64,000 nt of DNA from Bordetella genomosp. 7 (lineage in GTDB: Bacteria; Pseudomonadota; Gammaproteobacteria; Burkholderiales; Burkholderiaceae_B): positions 310,001-374,000 of the forward strand of contig NZ_NEVK01000001.1 of the NCBI RefSeq assembly GCF_002261265.1, written 5' to 3'. Positions 48,830 through 60,254 of the stretch are shown piece after piece; the first letter of the stretch is position 1; every line of letters begins with the position of its first letter. Under the pieces are notes generated by a model, which had not been told where the DNA came from, searched no databases, and saw nothing but the letters and a program-made list of their open reading frames with translations. The translations under genes and the position numbers were made by a program.

Positions 48830-49462
48830 TTACGGACGGCCGCCGGTCGGGAACGGCCACGACGCGGCAGGGTTCAGCGCGGTCTTGGCGCCCGGGGCAG
48901 CAGCCGTGGAAGGCGGCGTGGCGGGCTTCTTGGGCGCAGCCTTCTTGGCAGCAGGCTTTTTCGCGGCGGGCTTTTTGGCAGCAGCCTTCTTCGCAGGAGC
49001 CTTCTTGGCAGGCGCCTTCTTGGCAGCAGCCTTCTTGGCGGGCGCCTTTTTGGCTACGGCCTTCTTGGCGGCCGCCTTTTTGGCAGGCGCCTTCTTGGCT
49101 ACCGCTTTCTTGGCTACGGCCTTCTTGGCAACGGCTTTTTTAGCTACCGCTTTCTTGGCCGGGGCTTTCTTGACAGCCTTCTTGGCGGCAACTTTCTTGA
49201 CCGCCTTCTTGGCAACCGTCTTCTTCACTGCTTTCTTGGCAGCGGTTTTCTTGACGGCTTTCTTGGCGGCGGTTTTCTTCACTGCCGGCTTCTTGGCCGC
49301 GGTCTTTTTCACGGCGGGTTTCTTGGCCGCTACTTTTTTGACTGCGACTTTCTTGGCAGCGACTTTCTTCACGGCCTTCTTGGCCGGGGCTTTCTTGGCC
49401 GCGGTTTTCTTCGCGGCGGGTTTCTTCACCGCCTTCTTGGCGGCTTTCTTGGCTGTTGCCAT
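48830..49462 (-). CDS. Histone H1-like DNA-binding protein (BpH1 type)
   Basis: This 210-residue protein is almost entirely Lys, Ala, Val and Pro in short repeats ([20 protein letters not shown]), with a non-repetitive tail ending PFPTGGRP. It resembles Bordetella BpH1 and the C-terminal domain of eukaryotic histone H1, and would bind and compact DNA without sequence specificity. The second ATG (49462) was chosen because AAGGAG lies seven bases before it; the first ATG (49468) sits too close. The repetitive coding sequence invites length variation between strains. Confidence 0.92.
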   Translation of the reverse strand: MATAKKAAKKAVKKPAAKKTAAKKAPAKKAVKKVAAKKVAVKKVAAKKPAVKKTAAKKPAVKKTAAKKAVKKTAAKKAVKKTVAKKAVKKVAAKKAVKKAPAKKAVAKKAVAKKAVAKKAVAKKAPAKKAAAKKAVAKKAPAKKAAAKKAPAKKAPAKKAAAKKPAAKKPAAKKAAPKKPATPPSTAAAPGAKTALNPAASWPFPTGGRP

Positions 49463-49611
49463 GGTCATGCTCCTTAGGTTCAGGGGTCCCAGAACTTAAA
49501 CCCGTGCCACGATCCGTCGAACGACGGGCCGCGCCCGGGCCATTCATCGGCGCATGCCGCTGCCCCATACGGGCGGCAGCTACTGCGGTGTGCGCTAATG
49601 AATTCGGCACA

Positions 49612-49690
49612 GCCATTTGATATGGCCCCCACGCTCTGCGCGAGCCATCTCAAATGGCGCCGGTAGGCGCCCCACATGGGGCGCCTACCG
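49612..49690. repeat. Two adjacent inverted repeats between nrdB and the histone-like gene
   Basis: The first inverted repeat has 15-bp arms at 49612-49626 and 49644-49658 (14 of 15 pair). The second has perfect 13-bp arms built on GGTAGGCGCCCC at 49661-49673 and 49678-49690, with an ACAT loop. Both are in the 313-bp gap downstream of nrdB and upstream of the histone-like gene on the minus strand. Either could end nrdAB transcripts; no T-run follows. Confidence 0.75.
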
Positions 49691-49775
49691 CTTGGTACTG
49701 CGTATTCGAATACCCAGGCCGACGGAGCCGGCATCGCATCGCCGCGCCAGCCAGGCGCGCGGCGACGGATGCGTT

Positions 49776-50978
49776 TTATTCCCAGCTCAGCGTGCCGCCG
49801 GTCTGGTATTCGATCACGCGTGTTTCGAAAAAGTTGCGTTCCTTCTTAAGATCGATCATTTCCGCCATCCAGGGGAAGGGGTTTTCTTCCTGCGGGAACA
49901 GCGGTTCTATCCCAATTTGCTGGCAACGACGATTGGCGATGAAGCGCAGGTACGACTTGAACATGGGAGCGTTCAAGCCCAGCACGCCGCGCGGCATCGT
50001 GTCTTCGGCATATGCGTATTCGAGTTCTACCGCCTTCTGGAACAGGCCGCGGATTTCCTCGCGGAACTCCGGCGTCCACAGATGGGGGTTTTCCAGCTTG
50101 ATAGTGTTGATCAGGTCGATGCCGAAATTGCAATGCATGGATTCATCGCGCAGGATGTACATGTATTGCTCGGCTGCGCCGGTCATCTTGTTCTGGCGGC
50201 CCAGCGCCAGGATCTGCGTGAACCCAACGTAGAAGAACAGGCCTTCCATCAGGCATGCGAAAACGATCAGGGACTTCAGCAGTGTCTGGTCGGCTTCGGG
50301 CGTGCCCGTATTGAAGTTGGGGTCGGCGATGGCGTCGATGAACGGGATCAGGAATTCGTCTTTCGCGCGGATCGACGGGATTTCGTTATAAGCGTTGAAG
50401 ATCTCGGCTTCGTCCAGGTCGAGGCTTTCAACGATGTACTGGTATGCGTGCGTGTGGATCGCTTCTTCGAACGCCTGGCGCAGCAGGAACTGGCGGCATT
50501 CGGGCGCCGTGATGTGGCGATAGGTGCCCAGCACGATGTTGTTGGCCGCCAGCGAGTCGGCCGTCACGAAGAAGCCCAGGTTGCGCTTGACGATGCGGCG
50601 TTCGTCTTCTGTGAGCCCGTTGGGGTTCTTCCAGAGGGCGATGTCGCGGGACATGTTGATTTCCTGCGGCATCCAGTGGTTGGCGCAGGTGGCCAGGTAC
50701 TTTTCCCAAGCCCATTTGTACTTGAACGGCACCAGCTGGTTGACGTCGGTCTTGCCGTTGATGATGCGCTTGTCGGCAACCTTGACGCGATGCGCGGCGG
50801 CATCGCTGGTAGCCAGGTTGCCGGCATGCTGCGGCGCGGCCGGGGTAGGCAGCGCGGCATCGCCGAACACGCCGGTGGCGGCGCGAGTGGGTTGCGCAGC
50901 CGCCGGCTGCCCGCCCGCCGCGGGGGCGGGCGCCTGTGCCGGTTGTACTGCGAGCTTGTCGTCTTCCCAATTAAGCAT
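49776..50978 (-). CDS. nrdB: Class Ia ribonucleotide reductase, beta subunit
   Basis: NrdB houses the di-iron tyrosyl radical. The 400-residue protein has metal-ligand segments [21 protein letters not shown] (Glu, His and the probable radical Tyr) and [10 protein letters not shown]. About 60 Ala/Pro-rich residues at the N-terminus ([19 protein letters not shown]) precede the ferritin-like core, longer than in E. coli. It begins 27 bp after the nrdA stop and is cotranscribed with it. Confidence 0.96.
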   Translation of the reverse strand: MLNWEDDKLAVQPAQAPAPAAGGQPAAAQPTRAATGVFGDAALPTPAAPQHAGNLATSDAAAHRVKVADKRIINGKTDVNQLVPFKYKWAWEKYLATCANHWMPQEINMSRDIALWKNPNGLTEDERRIVKRNLGFFVTADSLAANNIVLGTYRHITAPECRQFLLRQAFEEAIHTHAYQYIVESLDLDEAEIFNAYNEIPSIRAKDEFLIPFIDAIADPNFNTGTPEADQTLLKSLIVFACLMEGLFFYVGFTQILALGRQNKMTGAAEQYMYILRDESMHCNFGIDLINTIKLENPHLWTPEFREEIRGLFQKAVELEYAYAEDTMPRGVLGLNAPMFKSYLRFIANRRCQQIGIEPLFPQEENPFPWMAEMIDLKKERNFFETRVIEYQTGGTLSWE

Positions 50979-51005
50979 GAATGAATTCTCCGGAGGCGGT
51001 GGTGA

Positions 51006-53930
<2,925 letters not shown>

Positions 53931-54071
53931 GGAAGCTCCTGTGGGACTAGCGTAGATAAGCGGCATGGGCTGGGCCCATGCCGGCGCTGATGTATCGGGA
54001 AAAGGGGTCTATATTGCCGGGGAAATGCCCTCGGCTGCGCCAGGCGGAAGTGAATCCGGCTGTTCTGGCGA

Positions 54072-54119
54072 CCACTACATATAGTGTAACACCCCCTCTG
54101 GTCATACAAATTCTAGTGA
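54072..54119 (-). promoter_or_regulatory. Probable paired NrdR boxes in the nrdA promoter region
   Basis: Box 1 (54072-54087) reads ACACTATATGTAGTGG on the minus strand, an excellent fit to the NrdR consensus (ACACWATATATWGTGT as I recall it). Box 2 (54104-54119) is weaker, matching about 11 of 16 positions including the inner C-W-A and T-W-G. Their offset is 32 bp, three helical turns, the spacing typical of NrdR sites. They start about 140 bp before the nrdA ATG and overlap a TATAT-containing -10-like region. The rest of 53931-54236 shows no gene. Confidence 0.72.
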
Positions 54120-54236
54120 TGCGGACCGCGGGGGACAAGGCGCAGGAGACGTTAGTTCGATGTTTTAATTGTGATCAAATGTAATAGCGGCGTCAGTGTG
54201 GCGCGCACGGCGTAGTGCTTGCTATCAGCGTCGGTT

Positions 54237-57200
54237 TTACGCGGTTCTGCGCAGGGAAACCGGCGGAGAAGCCGGCGGCACGTAGTTCTGCAATGCCCGT
54301 CGCAACCCGTCGCGGTACTTTGCGATGTTAGCCGCCTTTACGTGTCCGAAGCCCCGCACCATATCGGGCATGGCGGCGATGCCGGCGGCCTGCCCGATGT
54401 TGGCGGGGCTCAGGTGGGCCAGCAGCACTTGTACCGTGTCGCGGTATTCGTCGATCAGTTCGCGTTCCAGGCGTCGTTCGGCGTTGTAGCCGAACGGGTC
54501 CAGCCAGGTGCCGCGCAAGCCTTTCATGCGCGCCAGTACCCGCATGGCGGGCATCAGGCCGGGGCCGAAGGCCACTTTGCGCGCCACGCCGGTATGGGGG
54601 TCTTTGCGCGCCAGCAAGGGCGGCGCCATGTGAAAGCGCAGCGTATAGCCGCCTTCGAACTGCGCGCGCAGCTGCTGCTGGAACGCCCCATCTGTATATA
54701 GGCGCGCGACTTCGTATTCGTCTTTATAGGCCATCAGCTTGAACAGATTGCGCGCGACGGCCATGGCCAGGCGCGGCGTGCGGGCCGTGGGAGCGAGCTC
54801 GCGCTCGCGCCGGGCGACCTGCTCGACCAGTTCGCGATACTGGCGCGCATAGCCGGCATTCTGGTAGGCCGTCAGGTCGCGCACGCGGCGCTGCACCGCG
54901 CTTTCGAACGATTCGGGCACATGCAGCTGCACTACTTGCGCGGCCGGCCTGAGCGCGCTTTCCAGCGCCTGAGGCTGGTGAGCCGCCAGGCGCCCGGCTT
55001 CGAAAGCATCCTGGTTGGCCTTGACGGCCACGCCGTTCAGTTCGATGGCGCGGGCCAGCGCGGCGTGCGACAGCGGCACGCCGCCGCGCTGCCACGCGTA
55101 ACCCAGCATGAACATGTTCGACAGGATGCTGTCGCCGAACAAAGCCTGCGCGGCGTGATGCGCATCCAGCGCGGCCGTCGCGGATTCCCCGGCCGCATGG
55201 CGGATCTTGGCCAACAGCGCCTCCGGGCGCAGGGCCGAGTCGGGGTCGCGCGTGAATTCGGACACGGGCGCCACGTAGGTGTTGACGGTAACCTGCGTAT
55301 GGCCGCGCCGCAGCGCGCCCAGCGAATCGGGCGACACGGCGGCCACGGGGTCGCACAGAATGGCCGCATCCGCCTGCTGCCAATCCAGCCGCACCGGGCC
55401 ATTGGCTGCGTGCTGCGGGGCCAGGCGGATGTGGCTGATGACGGTGCCGCCTTTCTGGGCCAGGCCGGTCAGGTCCAGCACCGACGCGGACAGACCCTGC
55501 AGGTGCGCAGCCATCGAGATGATCGCGCCGATCGTAATGACGCCGGTTCCGCCCATGCCCGCCACCAGAATGCGGTACGGCTGCTCGGGAGTATGCACGG
55601 ACGGCGTGGGCAGGTCGGCCAGGCGGTCGCGCCATGCCGGCGCCTGTGGCTCCGACGCGGCCTGCTTGCGCAGCGTACCGCCCAGCACCGACACGAAACT
55701 GGGGCAGAAGCCTTCTGCGCAGGAAAAATCTTTATTGCAACTGGACTGGTCGATGGCGCGCTTGCGGCCGTACGGCGTTTCCAGCGGCACGATAGACAGG
55801 CAGTTCGATTGCACCCCGCAGTCTCCGCAACCTTCGCAGACGGCGCTGTTGATCAGCAGCCGGCGCGGCGGATCGGGAAACTGCTGTTTCTTGCGTCGCC
55901 GCCGTTTTTCGGCCGCACAGGTCTGGTCGTGAATGAGCACGGTGACGCCGCGCGTGTCCCGCAGTTCGCGCTGTATGCGGTCAAGCTCGCGGCGATGGTG
56001 CACATCCACGCCGTCGGGCAATTTCACGCCGCGGTACTTTTCGGGCTCGTCGGTGGTGATCACGATGCGCGCCACGTTTTCGCCCTGCAATTGCTGGCAG
56101 ATCTGCGGCACCGATATCGGTCCGTCCACCGGCTGGCCGCCTGTCATCGCGACGGCATCGTTGAACAGGATCTTGTAGGTGATATTGGCGCGCGCCGCCA
56201 CGGCCTGGCGGATCGCCAGGTAGCCCGAGTGGTAATACGTGCCTTCGCCCATGTTCTGGAACACGTGCGGCATTTCTATATAGCGCGACGCGCCCACCCA
56301 GTCGACGCCTTCGCCGCCCATCTGTGTCAGGCCGCCGGTGTCGCGGTCCATCCACGCGGCCATATAGTGGCAGCCTACGCCGGCCAAGGCCTGGCTGCCC
56401 TGCGGCACTTTGGTCGAACTGTTGTGCGGGCAGCCCGAACAGAAATACGGTCGCCGCCGCATGCCGTCTGCGTCGTTGGAAAGCGGGGCGGGGCAGCTGA
56501 GCAGGGCGGGATCGGCGGCCGCGCGTATGCCGGCGCTGCGTCCCAGCCACGCCGCCAAAGGCGCGGCCAGCAGGGATGCGCGCAGCTGGCCCGCCGACGG
56601 CACCAGCGGCTCGCCATCCAGCCCGGCCTTGCCCACCACGGTGGGCCGCTCGGGCAAGTTGTAGAGCAGGTCTTTGATCTGGCTTTCTACTACCGCGCCT
56701 TTTTCTTCGATGACCATGACGTGCGCCAGCCCGCGGGCGAAGTCCAGCACGCGTTCGGCATCCAGCGGCCAGGTCAGGCCCGGTTTGTAGATGCGCACAG
56801 GCGTATCCGCGCCATGCGGGTCGATGCCCAGCCGGGCCAGCGCCTCGATGGTGTCGAGATAGGCTTTGCCCACCGCTACCAGCCCCACCCGGGCGCGCGG
56901 CGCGGGACAGGCCAGCCGGTCGATGCTGTGGCGGCGCGCGAAGGCGCGCACGGCGCGCAGCCGCGCCTGCATGCGCAACTCGACCGCCGGCGACAGGAAG
57001 TCGCGCGCGGTGTATTCCAGCGCTTCTGGCGGCAGGCCGGGGTCGGCCGGCATGTCGTAATGCACGGCGGGCGCCGGAAGGCAGCTCTGGCCGCTTTCTA
57101 CCGTTTCCGAAATGGCCTTGAAGGCCACCCACGCGCCGCTGTAACGCGACAGGGCCCAGCCCCACAGCGCGTACGCTTCATATTCGTCAATAGAGGCCGG

Positions 57201-57743
57201 ATGCACGATGGGCATCTGCCAGCCGATCAGAGACGCTTCGCTCGAATGGGGAATCGACGACGACACCGCCGTGTGATCGTCGCCCACCACGACCAGGACG
57301 CCGCCATGCCGCGATGCGCCGGCCGCATGTCCATGGTGCAGGGCATCGCCGGCGCGATCCACGCCCGGGCCCTTGCCGTACCACAGTGCGAACACTCCAT
57401 CCACTTTGCGGTCGGTGCGCACGCCGGCCTGCTGCGTGCCCATCACGGCGGTAGCGGCCAGGTCCTCGTTGATGCCCGGCACAAAGGTGACCTGGTGCGC
57501 GTCGAGCACCTTGTGCGCCTTCCACATGGCCATGTCCACGCCGCCCAGCGGCGAGCCCCGGTAGCCGGACACGAACCCCGCCGTATTCAGGCCGCGCTCG
57601 CGATCCAGCCGCCGCTGGGTCACCAGCATGCGCACCAGTGCCTGCGTGCCGGTCAGGAAGATGCGGCCGCGGGTGCGTGTCAGGTTGTCCTGCAGCTGGT
57701 AGTCCAGGTCCAGGCATGGCTCGTGTGCGGGCGTGCCGTCCAT
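54237..57743 (-). CDS. Indolepyruvate ferredoxin oxidoreductase, fused alpha/beta-type (2-oxoacid oxidoreductase)
   Basis: This 1168-residue protein oxidatively decarboxylates arylpyruvates to aryl-acetyl-CoA. Order of domains: an N-terminal pyrimidine-binding TPP domain (GTQALVRMLVTQRRLDRERG, GYRGSPLGG), a central TPP domain (CSGCPHNSS, GVGCHYMAAWMD), an Fe-S motif (CEGCGDCGVQSNC), a gamma-type domain (GMGGTGVITIGAII) and a C-terminal DUF6537-like region. The length is normal for the fused proteobacterial form. It is divergent from an Lrp-type regulator, which probably controls it in response to an amino acid or its keto acid. Confidence 0.94.
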   Translation of the reverse strand: MDGTPAHEPCLDLDYQLQDNLTRTRGRIFLTGTQALVRMLVTQRRLDRERGLNTAGFVSGYRGSPLGGVDMAMWKAHKVLDAHQVTFVPGINEDLAATAVMGTQQAGVRTDRKVDGVFALWYGKGPGVDRAGDALHHGHAAGASRHGGVLVVVGDDHTAVSSSIPHSSEASLIGWQMPIVHPASIDEYEAYALWGWALSRYSGAWVAFKAISETVESGQSCLPAPAVHYDMPADPGLPPEALEYTARDFLSPAVELRMQARLRAVRAFARRHSIDRLACPAPRARVGLVAVGKAYLDTIEALARLGIDPHGADTPVRIYKPGLTWPLDAERVLDFARGLAHVMVIEEKGAVVESQIKDLLYNLPERPTVVGKAGLDGEPLVPSAGQLRASLLAAPLAAWLGRSAGIRAAADPALLSCPAPLSNDADGMRRRPYFCSGCPHNSSTKVPQGSQALAGVGCHYMAAWMDRDTGGLTQMGGEGVDWVGASRYIEMPHVFQNMGEGTYYHSGYLAIRQAVAARANITYKILFNDAVAMTGGQPVDGPISVPQICQQLQGENVARIVITTDEPEKYRGVKLPDGVDVHHRRELDRIQRELRDTRGVTVLIHDQTCAAEKRRRRKKQQFPDPPRRLLINSAVCEGCGDCGVQSNCLSIVPLETPYGRKRAIDQSSCNKDFSCAEGFCPSFVSVLGGTLRKQAASEPQAPAWRDRLADLPTPSVHTPEQPYRILVAGMGGTGVITIGAIISMAAHLQGLSASVLDLTGLAQKGGTVISHIRLAPQHAANGPVRLDWQQADAAILCDPVAAVSPDSLGALRRGHTQVTVNTYVAPVSEFTRDPDSALRPEALLAKIRHAAGESATAALDAHHAAQALFGDSILSNMFMLGYAWQRGGVPLSHAALARAIELNGVAVKANQDAFEAGRLAAHQPQALESALRPAAQVVQLHVPESFESAVQRRVRDLTAYQNAGYARQYRELVEQVARRERELAPTARTPRLAMAVARNLFKLMAYKDEYEVARLYTDGAFQQQLRAQFEGGYTLRFHMAPPLLARKDPHTGVARKVAFGPGLMPAMRVLARMKGLRGTWLDPFGYNAERRLERELIDEYRDTVQVLLAHLSPANIGQAAGIAAMPDMVRGFGHVKAANIAKYRDGLRRALQNYVPPASPPVSLRRTA

Positions 57744-57797
57744 GATGGGCGCTCCTATTCTCAGAGTTCATGATAGGTGCGTGGCACTGCGCAAACA

Positions 57798-57828
57798 TTG
57801 CGTTATCGGATCGTGTAATCCCTATAAT
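57798..57828 (+). promoter_or_regulatory. Candidate sigma70 promoter for the Lrp family gene
   Basis: A perfect -10 TATAAT at 57823-57828 is preceded by TTGCGT at 57798-57803, with a longish 19-bp spacer. Just downstream, GAAAT-AAAC-ATTTC at 57831-57844 forms a small inverted repeat that could be a self-regulatory Lrp site. It lies in the 119-bp divergent region with the oxidoreductase gene. Confidence 0.5.
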
Positions 57829-57862
57829 TTGAAATAAACATTTCGTTCAGGAGGGAGTGGGC

Positions 57863-58324
57863 ATGGACAAGACCGATATAGGCATATTGCGCGCGCTGCA
57901 GGCCGACGGCCGGGCCTCGGCGCAACAGCTGTCGGAGCAGGTGGGCCTGTCGGCCGCCCCGGTGTGGCGGCGGGTCAAGGCGCTGGAAGCCGCCGGAGTC
58001 ATTACCGGATACAGCGCGCAGGTCGACCGCGGCAAGGTCGGGCTGCAGGGCTGCATGTTTGCGCAGATCAGCCTGGAACGGCATTCGGCCAGCACGGTCG
58101 AGAATTTCGAGCGTTCCGTGCGCGATGCGCCCGAGATCCTGGAATGCTATGCCGTCACGGGCGATTCCGACTTTCTGCTGAAGATCCTGGTCGAAAGCCC
58201 CGAGGCCTACGATCGGTTCCTGCATCGCTTCCTGTTCAATCTGCCGGGCATCCGCCAGACGCGCACCATTGTGGCGCTGCGCGAAATCAAGCACGAAGTG
58301 CGCCTGCCGCTGAACGCGGGATGA
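57863..58324 (+). CDS. Lrp/AsnC family transcriptional regulator
   Basis: This 153-residue regulator has an N-terminal helix-turn-helix (DKTDIGILRALQADGRASAQ, LSEQVGLSAAPVWRRVKALE) and a C-terminal ligand-binding RAM domain (ECYAVTGDSDFLLKILVES). The ATG at 57863 follows AGGAGG at good spacing; a GTG two codons earlier is too close to it. Being divergent from the arylpyruvate oxidoreductase, it is the natural candidate for its regulator, perhaps sensing an aromatic amino acid. Confidence 0.93.
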   Translation: MDKTDIGILRALQADGRASAQQLSEQVGLSAAPVWRRVKALEAAGVITGYSAQVDRGKVGLQGCMFAQISLERHSASTVENFERSVRDAPEILECYAVTGDSDFLLKILVESPEAYDRFLHRFLFNLPGIRQTRTIVALREIKHEVRLPLNAG

Positions 58325-58476
58325 GCCCGGCGGCGCGGGGACGAGTGTTGCGCACGCACACCATCCCGGCGCCCCGCGATTGCATCGCGGCGGTGCGGTC
58401 ATTAGAGTCCCACATGCGCGCGCCGACGTGCCGACGGCTGCTTGCCGCGGCCGGCGCGCGCGGTAATGAGGATTTC

Positions 58477-58998
58477 ATGAACACTCAGTTGTGGTTACGC
58501 CGGATCGGCGCGGCAGGCGCCGTGCTGGTGCTGGCCGGATGCGTCGCCCGCCATGGCGCTTCATCTTCTGCTTCGTCTGCGGCTTCTGCCGCGCCTGCGG
58601 CGCCCGCGGCGCCGACCTGCACCCCAGCCGCGCCGGGCCAGAGCCTGGCAGGCGTCTGGCAGTCGAACACGCGGCCGCCCGGGGTGTCCGGGCAGTACAC
58701 CGCGCTTGTGACCCTGTCGGCCGACGGAACCATGTCGTTCACCACCCAACTCAAGGTAGGCAAGCGGGTGCGTCCCGGCTTGCGCGAGACCGGCTGCTGG
58801 AAACTGGCCGACGGCGTGCTCACCCTGCACACCACGCGATCCAACGGCGAACTCGTGGATGCGGCGGACCCCATCTATCAGAACCGTTATCGCGTCGTCA
58901 AAGCCGACGGCGCGCGCCTGACGCTGCGCGAATTGAGGGAAGGCGGCCAGGTCATCACGGCTCGCCGCATGCCCGCCGGTTACCGCCTGCCCGACTGA
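58477..58998 (+). CDS. Small lipoprotein of unknown function
   Basis: This 173-residue lipoprotein has signal peptide and lipobox VLAGC (Cys22), an Ala/Ser/Pro-rich tether (residues 27-52) and a compact domain with SLAGVWQSN and LSADGTMSFTTQLK, reminiscent of beta-barrel lipocalin-like or META-type domains. Two Cys residues (in PTCTPAA and TGCWKLAD) could form a disulfide. I do not recognise the family. A GAGG Shine-Dalgarno lies before the ATG. Confidence 0.78.
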   Translation: MNTQLWLRRIGAAGAVLVLAGCVARHGASSSASSAASAAPAAPAAPTCTPAAPGQSLAGVWQSNTRPPGVSGQYTALVTLSADGTMSFTTQLKVGKRVRPGLRETGCWKLADGVLTLHTTRSNGELVDAADPIYQNRYRVVKADGARLTLRELREGGQVITARRMPAGYRLPD

Positions 58999-59011
58999 CG
59001 GGCGGCATTTC

Positions 59012-60211
59012 ATGTCACCGGCTTCCCCGCACAGTCGCGCCTTGTTGTTGCTGACGCTGGCCGCGTTCGTCAGCGCGGCTGCGATCCGCATATGCGACCC
59101 GATGCTGCCCAGGCTGGCGGCGGACTTCGGCACTTCTACCGGCCAGGCGGCCGCCACGGTTACCGCTTTTGCCGTGGCCTATGGCGTGCTGCAGATGTTC
59201 TTCGGCCCGGTGGGCGACCGCTATGGCAAGTATCGCGTGGTGGCCGTGGCCACTTTTGCGTGCGCCATCGGAAGCGCAGGGGCCGTCTTTGCCTCGTCGC
59301 TGGACATGCTGGTGATATGCCGCGCGCTGTCGGGGGCGGCCGGAGCGGGCATCGTGCCGCTGGCGATGGCCTGGATAGGCGACAACGTGCCGTACGAGCA
59401 TCGCCAGGCGACGTTGGCGCGATTTCTTACGGGCACGATCCTCGGCATGGCCGCCGGCCAGCTGCTGGGCGGCTGGTTTACCGACACGATAGGGTGGCGC
59501 TGGGCTTTCGCCGCGCTGGTATCCGGCTTTCTGGTGGTGGGCGTGCTGCTCTGCCGCGAGGCTGCGGCGCAGGCGCCGCACGTTGCCGCCGGCGCGGCGC
59601 CTCGTCAGGGCTTGCTGGCGCAGGCGCGCACGGTGCTCGGTGTGCCGTGGGCGCGAGTCGTGCTTGCCATTGTCTTTGTCGAGGCCTTGCTGGTGTTTGG
59701 CGCGCTGGCCTTTGTGCCCGCGTATCTGCATGCCCGCTTCGGGCTGCCGCTGGCCAGCGCCGGCGCGGTCGCCTCGGTATATGCGCTGGGGGGCCTGCTT
59801 TATACGGTGATTGCCGCGCCCGTATTGCGGCGCCTTGGTGAACGAGGCCTGGCGGTCGCCGGCGGCCTTTTATTGAGCGCGGCGTTCCTGGGCTACCTGC
59901 TGGGGCCGGGCTGGCCATGGGCGCTGACGGCCAGCGTGCTTGCGGGTCTGGGCTATTACTTCCTGCACGCCACGCTGCAGACCCATGCCACGCAGATGGT
60001 GCCCAGCGCACGCGGCACGGCGGTTGCCTGGTTCGCGTCGTCGCTGTTCATCGGCCAGGCCGTTGGTGTCGCTCTGGCCGGACTGGTGGTGGACACGGCG
60101 GGCGCCGCCAGCCTGTTCGGGGCTGCTGCCCTGTTGCTGCCCGTGGTGGGCGCGGGCTTCGCCTGGGCGTTGCGACGCCGCCAGTTGGCCGCGACGCCGC
60201 CGGCCGGCTAA
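59012..60211 (+). CDS. MFS transporter (DHA1 drug-efflux type)
   Basis: This 399-residue major facilitator has about 12 transmembrane helices. The motif A block GPVGDRYGKYRVV lies between helices 2 and 3, with RALSGAAGAGIVPLAMAWIG later and LGGWFTDTIGWRWAF in helix 5 (motif C region). It probably exports small molecules. It starts 13 bp after the lipoprotein stop and may be cotranscribed with it. It is convergent with gltX. Confidence 0.88.
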   Translation: MSPASPHSRALLLLTLAAFVSAAAIRICDPMLPRLAADFGTSTGQAAATVTAFAVAYGVLQMFFGPVGDRYGKYRVVAVATFACAIGSAGAVFASSLDMLVICRALSGAAGAGIVPLAMAWIGDNVPYEHRQATLARFLTGTILGMAAGQLLGGWFTDTIGWRWAFAALVSGFLVVGVLLCREAAAQAPHVAAGAAPRQGLLAQARTVLGVPWARVVLAIVFVEALLVFGALAFVPAYLHARFGLPLASAGAVASVYALGGLLYTVIAAPVLRRLGERGLAVAGGLLLSAAFLGYLLGPGWPWALTASVLAGLGYYFLHATLQTHATQMVPSARGTAVAWFASSLFIGQAVGVALAGLVVDTAGAASLFGAAALLLPVVGAGFAWALRRRQLAATPPAG

Positions 60212-60228
60212 GGCCGGCGCGCATCCGT

Positions 60229-60244
60229 CCGCCGCGTTCGGCGG
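60229..60244. terminator. Short GC hairpin between the MFS gene and gltX
   Basis: CCGCCG, a CGTT loop and CGGCGG form a 6-bp perfect stem in the 43-bp convergent gap. There is no T-tract. It is a weak candidate for a shared terminator. Confidence 0.3.
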
Positions 60245-60254
60245 CGCAGCGCCG

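Noticed and set aside
48830..49499. Plus-strand open frame of about 200 codons (Ala/Phe/Leu-rich) opposite the histone-like gene
   Set aside because: It is the complement of the AAG/GCC repeats and looks like a hydrophobic repeat only because of that; the minus strand has Shine-Dalgarno and terminator.
54150..54180. CRP or FNR site near TTGTGATCAA
   Set aside because: Only a half-site-like palindrome without a properly spaced partner; not enough to call.
54921..57773. 950-codon plus-strand open frame opposite the indolepyruvate oxidoreductase
   Set aside because: Antisense shadow; no recognisable domain or ribosome binding site.
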